From Streptomyces sp. NBC_00259 (lineage in GTDB: Bacteria > Actinomycetota > Actinomycetes > Streptomycetales > Streptomycetaceae), in assembly GCF_036181745.1 (NCBI RefSeq), contig NZ_CP108080.1:6265501-6329500 (forward strand): a DNA stretch of 64,000 nt, read 5' to 3'. Positions 36,301 to 44,269 of the stretch are shown here, piece by piece. Within the stretch, counting starts at the first letter, position 1; every line of letters starts with the position of its first letter. The position numbers were made by a program, and so were the translations under genes. The notes under the pieces are model-generated. The model did not search any database. It worked only from the letters and a program-made list of their open reading frames with translations, and was not told the origin of the DNA.

Positions 36301-37078
36301 GGCGGCGGATCTCCCCACGCAGTTGTTCGGTGATCTCGATGGACAGCTCCGCGACGGCGGCGTCCTCGATACGGCGCGGCTGCGGGATGTCCACCGTCCA
36401 CTCGTGGGCCACCCGGCCCGGGCGGGAGGACAGCAGCACCACGCGCTGCGCCAGCCGCACGGCCTCGCGAACGTTGTGCGTCACGAAGAGGACCGACACA
36501 CCGGCCTCCTCCCAGATCCGCGTCAGCTCGCCGTGCAGCACGTCACGGGTGATGGCGTCGAGCGCCGCGAACGGCTCGTCCATCAGGAGCAGGTCGCTGT
36601 CCTGCGCCAGCGCACGGGCCAGCGCCACCCGCTGACGCATACCGCCGGACAGCTCGTGGACGCGCTTGCCGTACGCGCCGCTCAGCCGGACCAGCTCCAG
36701 CAGCCGCTCGGCCTCCCCGCGGCGCTCGGACTTGGGCACGCCGCGCAGCCGCAGCGCCAGCTCGATGTTCTTGCCCGCGGTGAGCCACGGGAACAGCGCG
36801 TGCTCCTGGAACATCAGGGCGGGCCGCCCGCCGGGTGTGGCGATGGATCCGGCGGTCGGCAGGTCCAGCCCGGCGACCAGGTTGAGCAGGGTGGACTTGC
36901 CGCACCCCGAGGCTCCCAGGATGGTGACGAACTCGCCGGGCGCGACATCGAGACTGATGTCGTCCAGGACGAGCTGCGTTCCGGCGGGACCGGAGAAGGA
37001 CTTCGAGACGTGCTCGATCCGGGCGGCGTGCTGCACCGCCGTGGTGCCCACGTCAGCCTTGGCGAGTGTGGTGGCCAT
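36287..37078 (-). CDS. ssuB: Sulfonate/taurine ABC transporter ATPase SsuB
   Basis: 263 residues. Walker A GASGCGKSTLL, Q-loop MFQEHALFPW, signature LSGGMRQRVALARAL, Walker B LLLMDEPFAALD and switch His in LFVTHNVREAV are complete. AGGAGG lies 8 nt before the ATG at 37078. Energises the SsuAC importer. Confidence 0.93.
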   Translation of the reverse strand: MATTLAKADVGTTAVQHAARIEHVSKSFSGPAGTQLVLDDISLDVAPGEFVTILGASGCGKSTLLNLVAGLDLPTAGSIATPGGRPALMFQEHALFPWLTAGKNIELALRLRGVPKSERRGEAERLLELVRLSGAYGKRVHELSGGMRQRVALARALAQDSDLLLMDEPFAALDAITRDVLHGELTRIWEEAGVSVLFVTHNVREAVRLAQRVVLLSSRPGRVAHEWTVDIPQPRRIEDAAVAELSIEITEQLRGEIRRHGQH

Positions 37079-37114
37079 GGTCGTCACCTCCTGGGAACTG
37101 TGGCGATTGCGGGG

Positions 37115-38254
37115 TTACTTGGCGCCGAGACCGGCGTCGGACACCTCGGGCCTGCCCTCGGCCTTCAGCACCTTGTTCAGGAGCGTGAGGTCGTAGATGC
37201 CCTTCAGGTCGGGCTGCTCGATCAGCTTCGCCTTGACCGCCCACTCGGACTGGGTCTTCAGCGTGGCCGCCAGCGGGTCGTCCGTGATCCGGATGCTCGG
37301 CCACGCCGGGTCGATCACCTCGGCGCCCAGCGCCTTGCCGCCCAGCTCCTTGAGCGCGGCGTTCGCCGACGCCTTGGCCTCGGCGGGCTCGGCGTTGATC
37401 CAGGCGTTGGTCTTCACCGTGCCGCGCAGCACGGCCTCGACCACGTCCGGGTGCTCCTTGAGGAACGTCTGCGACACGATGATGTTCGTGATGACGAACT
37501 TCTTCTCCGGCCACAGGGTGGTCTCGTCGAGAAGCACCTTCGCACCCTCGGAGACCAGCTTCGACGCGGTCGGCTCCGGCACCCAGGCGCCGTCGAGCGA
37601 GCCCGACTTGTAGGCGTCGGGGGTGACCTTGTTGTCCGTACGGACGACGGACACGTCGCCCTTGCCGCTCTCGGCGTCGACCTTCCAGCCCTTCTCCGAG
37701 ATCCAGTTGAGGAACGCGACGTCCTGCGTGTTCCCCTTCTGCGGAGTGGCGATCCTCTTGCCCTTGAGGTCGTCCAGGGTCTTGATCTTGTCCGGGTTGA
37801 CGACGAGCTTCACCCCGCCGGAGGCGGACCCGGAGACGATCCGCAGGTTCTGGCCCTTGGACTTCACGTACGCGTTGATGGACGGCGAGGGGCCGATGAA
37901 GCCGATGTCGAGCGAGCCGCCGTTCAGGGCCTCGATCTCGGACGGGCCGGCGTTGAAGGTCTGCGGCTTGATCTGCGTGCCGCCGAGCTCCTTCTGGATG
38001 AGGCCTTCCTGGATGCCGACGAGGGCGGTGGCGTGCGTGAGGTTCGGGAAGTAGCCGATGCGGACGCTGCTCGCGGAGAGCTTCTTGCCCTCGGCGGCGA
38101 CCTCGGTCTTCTGGTCGTCCTTGGCCTCGGAGCCGTAGCCGCAGGCGGTGGCCGTCACGGCCAGCAGGGGGAGGGCGGCGGCAGCGGCGAGGCTGCGGCG
38201 AAGGGCGGCGGTACGGGTCGTGCGGGGCGTACGGCTCGTACGGGATGCAGGCAC
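37115..38254 (-). CDS. ssuA: Sulfonate ABC transporter substrate-binding lipoprotein SsuA
   Basis: 379 residues from a GTG preceded by GAGAGGAA. Basic, Arg/Thr-rich N-terminus, hydrophobic core and TATAC lipobox-like cysteine. The mature protein has the SsuA/TauA fold: VRIGYFPNLTHATALVGIQE, FNAGPSEIEALNGGSLDIGF and GDVSVVRTDNKVTPDAYKSG. It captures organosulfonates, or perhaps another sulfur anion, for the cys pathway. An upstream in-frame GTG at 38287 lacks a ribosome site. Confidence 0.88.
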   Translation of the reverse strand: MPASRTSRTPRTTRTAALRRSLAAAAALPLLAVTATACGYGSEAKDDQKTEVAAEGKKLSASSVRIGYFPNLTHATALVGIQEGLIQKELGGTQIKPQTFNAGPSEIEALNGGSLDIGFIGPSPSINAYVKSKGQNLRIVSGSASGGVKLVVNPDKIKTLDDLKGKRIATPQKGNTQDVAFLNWISEKGWKVDAESGKGDVSVVRTDNKVTPDAYKSGSLDGAWVPEPTASKLVSEGAKVLLDETTLWPEKKFVITNIIVSQTFLKEHPDVVEAVLRGTVKTNAWINAEPAEAKASANAALKELGGKALGAEVIDPAWPSIRITDDPLAATLKTQSEWAVKAKLIEQPDLKGIYDLTLLNKVLKAEGRPEVSDAGLGAK

Positions 38255-38349
38255 GGGAGGTGTTCCTCTCGGTGGCCCGGCGGTCACGAACTCACGTCGT
38301 GGCCGGGAGATCGGCTTTTCCAGGTCTTCGTCTGTGGTGCGGTCGGTGC

Positions 38350-38400
38350 GCTCGGGAGGTGGTGCCGGTCATCGGACACATCGCGTCACACCTCCCGAGC
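38350..38400 (-). terminator. Hairpin between cysN and ssuA
   Basis: Perfect 12-bp arms (38350-38361 and 38389-38400) with a 27-nt loop lie in the 215-bp cysN-ssuA gap. It may end or attenuate the sir-cys transcript before ssuA, or mark a 3' processing stem. A separate ssu promoter could lie beyond it but I cannot define one. Confidence 0.5.
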
Positions 38401-38470
38401 CCGCGCCGAGCACACCGCTGCCGACCCGGCCGCCCTCCTTCGCGAAGGTCGCGTACACGTCGATCGTCAT
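38369..38470 (-). CDS. Possible 33-residue ORF coupled to cysN
   Basis: The ATG overlaps the cysN stop by one base (TGATG) and the frame ends inside the hairpin loop. The peptide MTIDVYATFAKEGGRVGSGV and its remainder is not recognised. It may be translated by reinitiation, or be a remnant; coding status is uncertain. Confidence 0.3.
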   Translation of the reverse strand: MTIDVYATFAKEGGRVGSGVLGAGSGGVTRCVR

Positions 38471-39819
38471 CAGAAGTCCCACCCCTCGTCGTCCTGGGCG
38501 GGACCGGTCTCGGCGGCGGCGAAGGCCTCGCCCGCCATGCCGGCCGCCAGGGTCGTACCGTCGGCCGGGTCGATCAGCAGGAACGACCCGGTACGGCGGG
38601 AGTCCGCGTACGCGTCGAGCGCGAGCGGCTCGGCGGTACGGACCCGGACCCGGCCGATGTCGTTGGCCTCCAGCCGCCCGGGAGCCGGGTGCTGGGAGAG
38701 ATCGTCGAGCGTCAGCCTCGACGGGATGTCCTTCACGATCGCCTTGACCGTGCGGGTGGTGTGCTTCAGCAGCACCCGCTGGCCCACCGTGAGCGGGGTG
38801 TCGGCGACATGGCAGACGGTGGCGTCGACGTCCTGCGTGGTGGCGGGCGCGTCCCCGCTCGGCACGACGATGTCGCCACGGGAGATGTCGATGTCGTCCC
38901 GCAGCAGCAGCGTCACCGATTGCGGTGTCCAGGCCACGTCCACCGGGCTGCCGAGCAGGTCGATCCCCGCGATCTTCGACGTCCGGCCCGAGGGCAGTAC
39001 GGTCACGCTCTCGCCGACGCGGAACGTGCCGGCGGCGATCTGGCCCGCGTAGCCGCGGTAGTCGGGGTGCTCGGCGGTCTGCGGACGGATCACGTACTGC
39101 ACCGGGAAGCGGGCGTGGCAGCCCGTCAGGTCGTGGCTGACGGGCACCGTCTCCAGGTGCTCCAGCACGGTCGGGCCGCCGTACCAGTCCATGTTCGCGG
39201 AGGCGTCCACCACGTTGTCGCCGGCGAGCGCGGAGATCGGGATCGCGGTGATCTCGGGAACGCCGAGTTCACTCGCGTACGCGGTGAACTCCTCGGCGAT
39301 CGAGGCGAACGAGGACTCCTCGTAGCCGACGAGGTCCATCTTGTTGACGGCGAGGACGACGTGCGGGACGCGCAGCAGCGCGGCGATCGCGGCGTGCCGG
39401 CGGGTCTGCTCGACCACCCCGTTGCGGGCGTCCACCAGGATCACGGTCAGCTCGGCCGTCGAGGCACCCGTGACCATGTTGCGGGTGTACTGCACATGCC
39501 CGGGGGTGTCGGCGAGGATGAACCGGCGCCGCGGCGTGGCGAAGTAACGGTACGCCACATCGATCGTGATGCCCTGCTCCCGCTCGGCCCGCAGACCGTC
39601 GGTGAGCAGCGCCAGGTCGGGGGCTTCCTGGCCGCGGGAGCGGGAGGCGTGCTCGACGGCCTCCAGCTGGTCGGCGAGCACGCTCTTGGAGTCGTGCAGC
39701 AGCCGGCCCACCAGGGTGGACTTGCCGTCGTCGACGGACCCGGCGGTGGCGAAGCGCAGGAGGGTGGTGGCCGACAGCTGCTCGGCCAGCTGTCCGGCCG
39801 GATCGGCTGTGCTGGTCAT
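38470..39819 (-). CDS. cysN: Sulfate adenylyltransferase subunit 1 (GTPase)
   Basis: 449 residues. EF-Tu-like GTPase that drives ATP sulfurylase: P-loop GSVDDGKSTLVGRLL, switch II DTPGHVQYTRNM, base recognition NKMDL, then two beta-barrel domains. It stops at about 450 residues, so it has no fused C-terminal APS kinase; a separate cysC is present. Start ATG at 39819, two nucleotides after the cysD stop. Confidence 0.95.
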   Translation of the reverse strand: MTSTADPAGQLAEQLSATTLLRFATAGSVDDGKSTLVGRLLHDSKSVLADQLEAVEHASRSRGQEAPDLALLTDGLRAEREQGITIDVAYRYFATPRRRFILADTPGHVQYTRNMVTGASTAELTVILVDARNGVVEQTRRHAAIAALLRVPHVVLAVNKMDLVGYEESSFASIAEEFTAYASELGVPEITAIPISALAGDNVVDASANMDWYGGPTVLEHLETVPVSHDLTGCHARFPVQYVIRPQTAEHPDYRGYAGQIAAGTFRVGESVTVLPSGRTSKIAGIDLLGSPVDVAWTPQSVTLLLRDDIDISRGDIVVPSGDAPATTQDVDATVCHVADTPLTVGQRVLLKHTTRTVKAIVKDIPSRLTLDDLSQHPAPGRLEANDIGRVRVRTAEPLALDAYADSRRTGSFLLIDPADGTTLAAGMAGEAFAAAETGPAQDDEGWDF

Positions 39820-39821
39820 GG

Positions 39822-40760
39822 TTAGAAGTACCCTTCGCGCTTGCGGTCTTCCATGGCGGCCTCGGACAGCTTGTCGTCGGCGCGGGTGGCGCCCCGCTCG
39901 GTGAGGCGGGAGGCGGCGATCTCGGCGATCACGGCGTCCAGCGTCGTCGCGTCGGAGTCGACGGCGCCGGTGCAGGACATGTCGCCGACGGTGCGGTAGC
40001 GGATCAGCCGGGTCTCGACCGACTCGTCGTCCTTCGGGCCGCCCCAGTCGCCGGCCGTGAGCCACATGCCGTCGCGGGCGAAGACCTCCCGCTCGTGGGC
40101 GAAGTAGATCTGCGGCAGTTCGATCTTCTCGCGCTGGATGTACTGCCAGACGTCCAGCTCGGTCCAGTTGGAGAGCGGGAAGACGCGGACGTGCTCACCG
40201 GGCGCGTGGCGGCCGTTGTAGAGCTGCCACAGCTCGGGACGCTGGCGCCGCGGGTCCCACTGCGAGAACTCGTCCCGCAGCGAGAACACCCGCTCCTTGG
40301 CCCTGGCCTTCTCCTCGTCGCGGCGGCCGCCGCCGAAGACGGCGTCGAAGCGGTGCTGCTGGATCGCCTCGGTCAGCGGGACGGTCTGCAGCGGGTTGCG
40401 GGTGCCGTCGGGGCGCTCGCGGAGGGTGCCCGCGTCGATGTACTCCTGCACCGATGCCACGTGAAGCCTGAGATTGTGCTGTGACACCGTACTGTCGCGG
40501 TACTCGATGACCTCGGGGAAGTTGTGCCCCGTGTCCACGTGCAGCAGCGAGAACGGCACCGCGGCGGGCGCGAACGCCTTCAGCGCGAGATGCAGCATGA
40601 CGATGGAGTCCTTGCCGCCGGAGAACAGGATCACCGGCCGCTCGAACTCGCCCGCCACCTCGCGGAAGATGTGCACCGCCTCGGACTCCAGCGCGTCCAG
40701 GTGCGTCAGCGCGTACGGGCTGTCCGTGCTCCCGCCCACGACATCGATACTGGTCGTCAC
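39822..40760 (-). CDS. cysD: Sulfate adenylyltransferase subunit 2
   Basis: 312 residues from a GTG. PP-loop nucleotidyltransferase making APS from sulfate and ATP with CysN. The PP motif FSGGKDSIVMLHL, DTGHNFPEVIEYRD and the C-terminal RKREGYF end are present. The GTG overlaps the cysC stop by 4 nt. Confidence 0.95.
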   Translation of the reverse strand: MTTSIDVVGGSTDSPYALTHLDALESEAVHIFREVAGEFERPVILFSGGKDSIVMLHLALKAFAPAAVPFSLLHVDTGHNFPEVIEYRDSTVSQHNLRLHVASVQEYIDAGTLRERPDGTRNPLQTVPLTEAIQQHRFDAVFGGGRRDEEKARAKERVFSLRDEFSQWDPRRQRPELWQLYNGRHAPGEHVRVFPLSNWTELDVWQYIQREKIELPQIYFAHEREVFARDGMWLTAGDWGGPKDDESVETRLIRYRTVGDMSCTGAVDSDATTLDAVIAEIAASRLTERGATRADDKLSEAAMEDRKREGYF

Positions 40761-41290
40761 GCCAGTCCCCTTTCACTGAGCAGCGCGTACAGCGACGCCG
40801 CGGACTCCTGCACGGTCTGGGTGTGCGACTCGATCCGCAGATCCGGCGACTCGGGCTCCTCGTACGGGTCGTCGACGCCGGTCAGCCCGCTGATCTCGCC
40901 CGCGGCCTGCTTGGCGTAGAGCCCCTTCACATCGCGTACGGAGCACACCTCGACCGGGGTCGCGACATGCACCTCGACATAGGGCGTGCCCTCGGCGCCG
41001 TGGCGCTTGCGAACGGCCTCGCGGCTGTCCGCGTACGGGGCGATCACCGGCACCAGGACGTGCACACCGTTCGACGCCAGCAGTTCGGCGACGAAGCCGA
41101 TCCGCTGGACGTTGGTGTGCCGGTCCTCGCGGCTGAAGCCGAGGCCCGCCGAGAGGAACTCGCGGATCTCGTCCCCGTCGAGCACCTCGACGCGGTGGCC
41201 CTCGCCGCGCAGCCGGCCCGCCAGCTCGTACGCGATGGTGGTCTTGCCCGCGCTCGGCAGCCCGGTGAGCCAGATGGTGGCCCCAGTCAC
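40757..41290 (-). CDS. cysC: Adenylylsulfate kinase
   Basis: 177 residues from the GTG at 41290 (VTGATIWLTGLPSAGKTT). Makes PAPS from APS and ATP. P-loop GLPSAGKTT, FSREDRHTNVQRIGFVA and the KGLYAKQAAGEISGLTGVDDPYE lid are present. GGGAGAA precedes this GTG; an ATG at 41341 overlapping the cysH stop would add 17 polar residues and is the alternative. Length with the GTG equals that of typical CysC. Confidence 0.92.
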   Translation of the reverse strand: MTGATIWLTGLPSAGKTTIAYELAGRLRGEGHRVEVLDGDEIREFLSAGLGFSREDRHTNVQRIGFVAELLASNGVHVLVPVIAPYADSREAVRKRHGAEGTPYVEVHVATPVEVCSVRDVKGLYAKQAAGEISGLTGVDDPYEEPESPDLRIESHTQTVQESAASLYALLSERGLA

Positions 41291-41340
41291 GTGCTTCTCC
41301 CGGTGGTTCAGGGTCGTCGGGTCGTCGTCGGTCGTCGTCA

Positions 41341-42042
41341 TCAGCCGTGCAGCCCGCACTCGGTCTTGCCGCGGCCGGCCCACCGGCCGGCCCGGGCGTC
41401 CTCGCCCGCCGCGACCCGCCGGGTGCAGGGGGCGCAGCCGACGGAGGCGTAACCGTCCATCAGCAGCGGGTTGGTGAGGACCCCGTGCTCGGCGACGTAG
41501 GCGTCCACATCGGCCTGGGTCCAGCGGGCGATCGGGGAGATCTTGACCTTCTGCCGCTTCTCGTCCCAGCCGACGACCGGGGTGTTCGCCCGGGTCGGGG
41601 ACTCGTCGCGGCGCAGCCCGGTCGCCCAGGCGTCGTACCCGGCCAGCCCCTCCTCCAGCGGCCGGACCTTGCGCAGGGCGCAGCACAGATCGGGGTCGCG
41701 GTCGTGAAGCCGGGGGCCGTGCTCGGCGTCCTGCTCCGCGACCGACCGGCGTGGGGTGAGCGTGATGACGTTGACGTCCATCACCGCCTCGACCGCGTCG
41801 CGGGTGCCGATGGTCTCGGGGAAGTGGTAGCCGGTGTCGAGGAAGACGACGTCGACGCCGGGGAGGGCACGCGAGGCGAGGTGGGCGACGACCGCGTCCT
41901 CCATGGAGGAGGTGACGCAGAACCGCGGGCCGAAGTTCTCGGCCGCCCACCTCAGGATGTCGAGGGCCGAGGCCTCCTCCAGGTCCCGGCCGGCCTGCTC
42001 GGCGAGGGACTTCAGTTCGTCCCTCGTCTGAACCACCGTCAT
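41341..42042 (-). CDS. cysH: APS/PAPS reductase with [4Fe-4S] cysteines
   Basis: 233 residues. Reduces activated sulfate to sulfite with thioredoxin. The catalytic C-terminal cysteine is in TECGLHG. A second cysteine set, CC in DPDLCCALRKVRP and CxxC in SVGCAPCTRRV, is the iron-sulfur quartet of APS-type reductases, so APS rather than PAPS is the probable substrate (inference). The ATG overlaps the upstream zinc-ribbon gene stop by 4 nt. Confidence 0.94.
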   Translation of the reverse strand: MTVVQTRDELKSLAEQAGRDLEEASALDILRWAAENFGPRFCVTSSMEDAVVAHLASRALPGVDVVFLDTGYHFPETIGTRDAVEAVMDVNVITLTPRRSVAEQDAEHGPRLHDRDPDLCCALRKVRPLEEGLAGYDAWATGLRRDESPTRANTPVVGWDEKRQKVKISPIARWTQADVDAYVAEHGVLTNPLLMDGYASVGCAPCTRRVAAGEDARAGRWAGRGKTECGLHG

Positions 42043-42218
42043 ATCTCTTTCCCTCCCGCGTCGTCGCGCCGCACCCCTCGGGCGAGCAGCCCGAGGAACT
42101 TCAGCTGGAAGGCTCGATTGCACGCCGCGCATTCCCAGGCGCCGTGACCCTGCTCGCTCGGGCGCAGGTCCTCGTCGCCGCAGTAGGGGCAGTAGAAGGG
42201 GGCCGCGCGCTCGCTCAT
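42039..42218 (-). CDS. Small zinc-ribbon protein of the sulfite reductase operon
   Basis: 59 residues. Two CxxC pairs (YCPYCGDED and WECAACNRAF) make a rubredoxin-like zinc or iron ribbon, ending in a basic helix. It overlaps sir by 4 nt upstream (ATGA) and cysH by 4 nt downstream, so it is tightly coupled to both. From memory a homologous small gene sits between sir and cysH in other Streptomyces. A role as an electron-transfer or assembly partner of Sir or CysH is plausible but untested. Confidence 0.85.
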   Translation of the reverse strand: MSERAAPFYCPYCGDEDLRPSEQGHGAWECAACNRAFQLKFLGLLARGVRRDDAGGKEI

Positions 42219-43912
42219 GAGAGGGCCTCCTCCGACGCACGCGCCGCCCAGGTGGCGAAGCGCTCGCCGTCCTCGCGCTCCGCCTGGAAGTTCTTGAGGA
42301 CACGCTCGACGTAGTCGGGCAACTCGGCCGACGTGACCTTCAGGCCGCGGACCTTGCGGCCGAATCCGGCCTCCAGGCCCAGCGCGCCGCCCAGGTGCAC
42401 CTGGTAGCCCTCGACCTGGTCGCCGTTCTCGTCCAGCACCAGCTGGCCCTTGAGACCGATGTCCGCGACCTGGATACGGGCGCAGGCGTTCGGGCAGCCG
42501 TTGATGTTGATCGTGATCGGCTCGTCGAACTCGGGGAGACGGCGCTCGAGTTCGTCGATCAGCGAGGCGCCGCGTGCCTTGGTCTCGACGATGGCCAGCT
42601 TGCAGAACTCGATACCGGTGCAGGCCATCGTGCCCCGGCGGAACGGGGACGGGCCGACCCGCAGGTCCAGCGCCTCCAGAGCGGCGACCAGCGACTCGAC
42701 CTGCGGCTGCGCCACATCGAGGACCAGCATCTTCTGCTCCGCGGTGGTACGCACCCGGCCCGAGCCGTGCGCCTCCGCCACCTCGGCGATCTTGGTGAGG
42801 GTGGCGCCGTCGACGCGGCCGACGCGCGGAGCGAAGCCGACGTAGAAGCGGCCGTCCCTCTGCTTGTGGACCCCGACGTGGTCGCGCCACCGCTGCACGG
42901 GCTGCTCGGGCGCGGGGCCGTCGACGAGCTTGCGCTGCAGGTACTCGTCCTGGAGCACCTGGCGGAACTTCTCCGCGCCCCAGTCCGCGACCAGGAACTT
43001 CAGCCGCGCGCGGGTGCGCAGCCGGCGGTAGCCGTAGTCGCGGAAGACCGAGATGACGCCCTCGTAGACGTCCGGGACCTCCTCCAGCGGCACCCAGGCG
43101 CCGAGCCGGACGCCGATCTTGGGGTTGGTGGACAGTCCGCCGCCGACCCAGAGGTCGAAGCCGGGACCGTGCTCGGGGTGGTTCACGCCGACGAAGGCGA
43201 CGTCGTTGATCTCGTGCGCCACGTCGAGGAGCGGGGAGCCGGAGATGGCCGACTTGAACTTGCGGGGGAGGTTGGAGAAGTCCTTGTTGCCCACGATGCG
43301 GCGGTGGATCTCGTCGATGGCGGGCGTGCCGTCGATGATCTCGTCCTCGGCGATGCCGGCGACGGGGGAGCCGAGGATGACGCGGGGAGTGTCACCGCAC
43401 GCCTCGGTGGTGGACAGGCCGACGGCCTCCAGCCGGTTCCAGATCTCGGGCACGTCCTCGATCCGGATCCAGTGGTACTGGACGTTCTGCCGGTCGGTGA
43501 TGTCGGCGGTGCCGCGCGCGAACTCCTCGGAGATCTCGCCGATGACCCGCAGCTGCTCGGTGGTCAGCCGGCCGCCGTCGATCCGGACGCGCAGCATGAA
43601 GTACTTGTCGTCCAGCTCCTCCGGCTCCAGGATCGCGGTCTTGCCGCCGTCGATCCCGGGCTTGCGCTGGGTGTAGAGGCCCCACCAGCGCATGCGTCCG
43701 CGCAGATCGGCCCCGTCGATGGAGTCGAAACCACGATGGGCGTAGATCGTCTCAATGCGTGTCCGCACATTGAGACCGTCGTCGTCCTTCTTGGTCTGCT
43801 CGTTGGCGTTGAGCGGCGTGAGGTGGCCAACGGCCCACTGACCCTCGCCGCGGTGGCGTCCGGCCTTGCGGCGGGGCGTGGCGGTGGCGGGCTCTTCCGG
43901 GGTGGCGGCCAT
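42215..43912 (-). CDS. sir: Ferredoxin-dependent sulfite reductase
   Basis: 565 residues with two ferredoxin-like and two siroheme/[4Fe-4S] domains. Cluster and heme ligands: Cys431 and Cys437 (CTGIEFC) and Cys473 and Cys477 (NGCPNAC). Tyr80 (YTQRKPG) and Cys172 (ACGDTPR) match the pair that is covalently linked in the mycobacterial SirA/NirA structure. It reduces sulfite to sulfide with ferredoxin. Nitrite reductase is the near homolog, but the cysHCDN partners argue for sulfite. Its 5' region contains a leader peptide and two stems. Confidence 0.95.
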   Translation of the reverse strand: MAATPEEPATATPRRKAGRHRGEGQWAVGHLTPLNANEQTKKDDDGLNVRTRIETIYAHRGFDSIDGADLRGRMRWWGLYTQRKPGIDGGKTAILEPEELDDKYFMLRVRIDGGRLTTEQLRVIGEISEEFARGTADITDRQNVQYHWIRIEDVPEIWNRLEAVGLSTTEACGDTPRVILGSPVAGIAEDEIIDGTPAIDEIHRRIVGNKDFSNLPRKFKSAISGSPLLDVAHEINDVAFVGVNHPEHGPGFDLWVGGGLSTNPKIGVRLGAWVPLEEVPDVYEGVISVFRDYGYRRLRTRARLKFLVADWGAEKFRQVLQDEYLQRKLVDGPAPEQPVQRWRDHVGVHKQRDGRFYVGFAPRVGRVDGATLTKIAEVAEAHGSGRVRTTAEQKMLVLDVAQPQVESLVAALEALDLRVGPSPFRRGTMACTGIEFCKLAIVETKARGASLIDELERRLPEFDEPITININGCPNACARIQVADIGLKGQLVLDENGDQVEGYQVHLGGALGLEAGFGRKVRGLKVTSAELPDYVERVLKNFQAEREDGERFATWAARASEEALS

Positions 43913-43951
43913 GGAGGTACGTCCTTCGGGACTGCTGAGGGCGGCTCTGAC

Positions 43952-43982
43952 CTGCGCACGAGCAGGGCGTCGCGGTGCGCAG
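43952..43982 (-). promoter_or_regulatory. Stem 2 of the sir leader RNA
   Basis: Perfect 8-bp arms CTGCGCAC and GTGCGCAG with a 15-nt loop, between the leader peptide and sir. It may be the alternative structure to the GC-rich stem at 44019-44033. Confidence 0.5.
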
Positions 43983-44018
43983 AAGGCAGGGGATGTCTGA
44001 GGTCGTGGTGGGCTGCTA

Positions 44019-44033
44019 GGGGCCGAGGGCCCC
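44019..44033 (-). promoter_or_regulatory. Stem 1 of the sir leader RNA
   Basis: GGGGCC and GGCCCC with a 3-nt loop, starting about 15 nt downstream of the leader peptide stop. A compact GC stem here suits attenuation or sequestering. Confidence 0.5.
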
Positions 44034-44047
44034 GGCTGTCCGCAGCG

Positions 44048-44131
44048 TCAGCCCGCCGGACACATGGCGCTGGACATGCGGCCGAGGTCGACGTGACGCC
44101 GACTCACCAAGGCAATTCCAGCTCGAGACAT
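44048..44131 (-). CDS. Sulfur-operon leader peptide
   Basis: 27 residues: MSRAGIALVSRRHVDLGR followed by MSSAMCPAG. It matches the small actinobacterial leader-peptide family with an R-x-H-x-D-L-x-R core and a cysteine near the end, found upstream of sulfur-assimilation genes. Translation of the Cys24 codon would report cysteinyl-tRNA supply and control the stems that follow, hence sir expression (inference from family behaviour). No strong ribosome site is seen, so initiation may be leaderless or weak. It lies 135 nt before sir. Confidence 0.85.
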   Translation of the reverse strand: MSRAGIALVSRRHVDLGRMSSAMCPAG

Positions 44132-44154
44132 GACGGAAGCGTGTCACGGGACTT

Positions 44155-44213
44155 TGGACCCAGTCCACCGTCATCCAAAATATGGACAAGAGTGTCCCGC
44201 ATCGCGAGACACT
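44155..44213. promoter_or_regulatory. Dyad-rich control region upstream of the sir leader
   Basis: Four inverted repeats crowd this segment: TGGAC-3-GTCCA (44155-44167), TCCA-5-TGGA (44174-44186), GGACA-4-TGTCC (44184-44197) and AGTGTCCCGC-3-GCGAGACACT (44191-44213, 9 of 10 bp paired). This looks like a repressor or activator site set at the sir promoter. The exact -10/-35 cannot be fixed. Confidence 0.6.
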
Positions 44214-44269
44214 GTGTCCTCGATCACCCGCACCGCCCAACGGCCGCGGCCGCGGGTCAGGGCTGCGGG

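Noticed and set aside
37053..37514. Short minus-strand frame at the start of ssuB/ssuA
   Set aside because: Overlaps ssuA in another frame and shows only basic low-complexity sequence.
35666..39052. 1128-residue plus-strand open frame across the ssu/cys genes
   Set aside because: Antisense shadow of five real genes; Arg/Gly/Asp-rich, no domain, caused by high GC.
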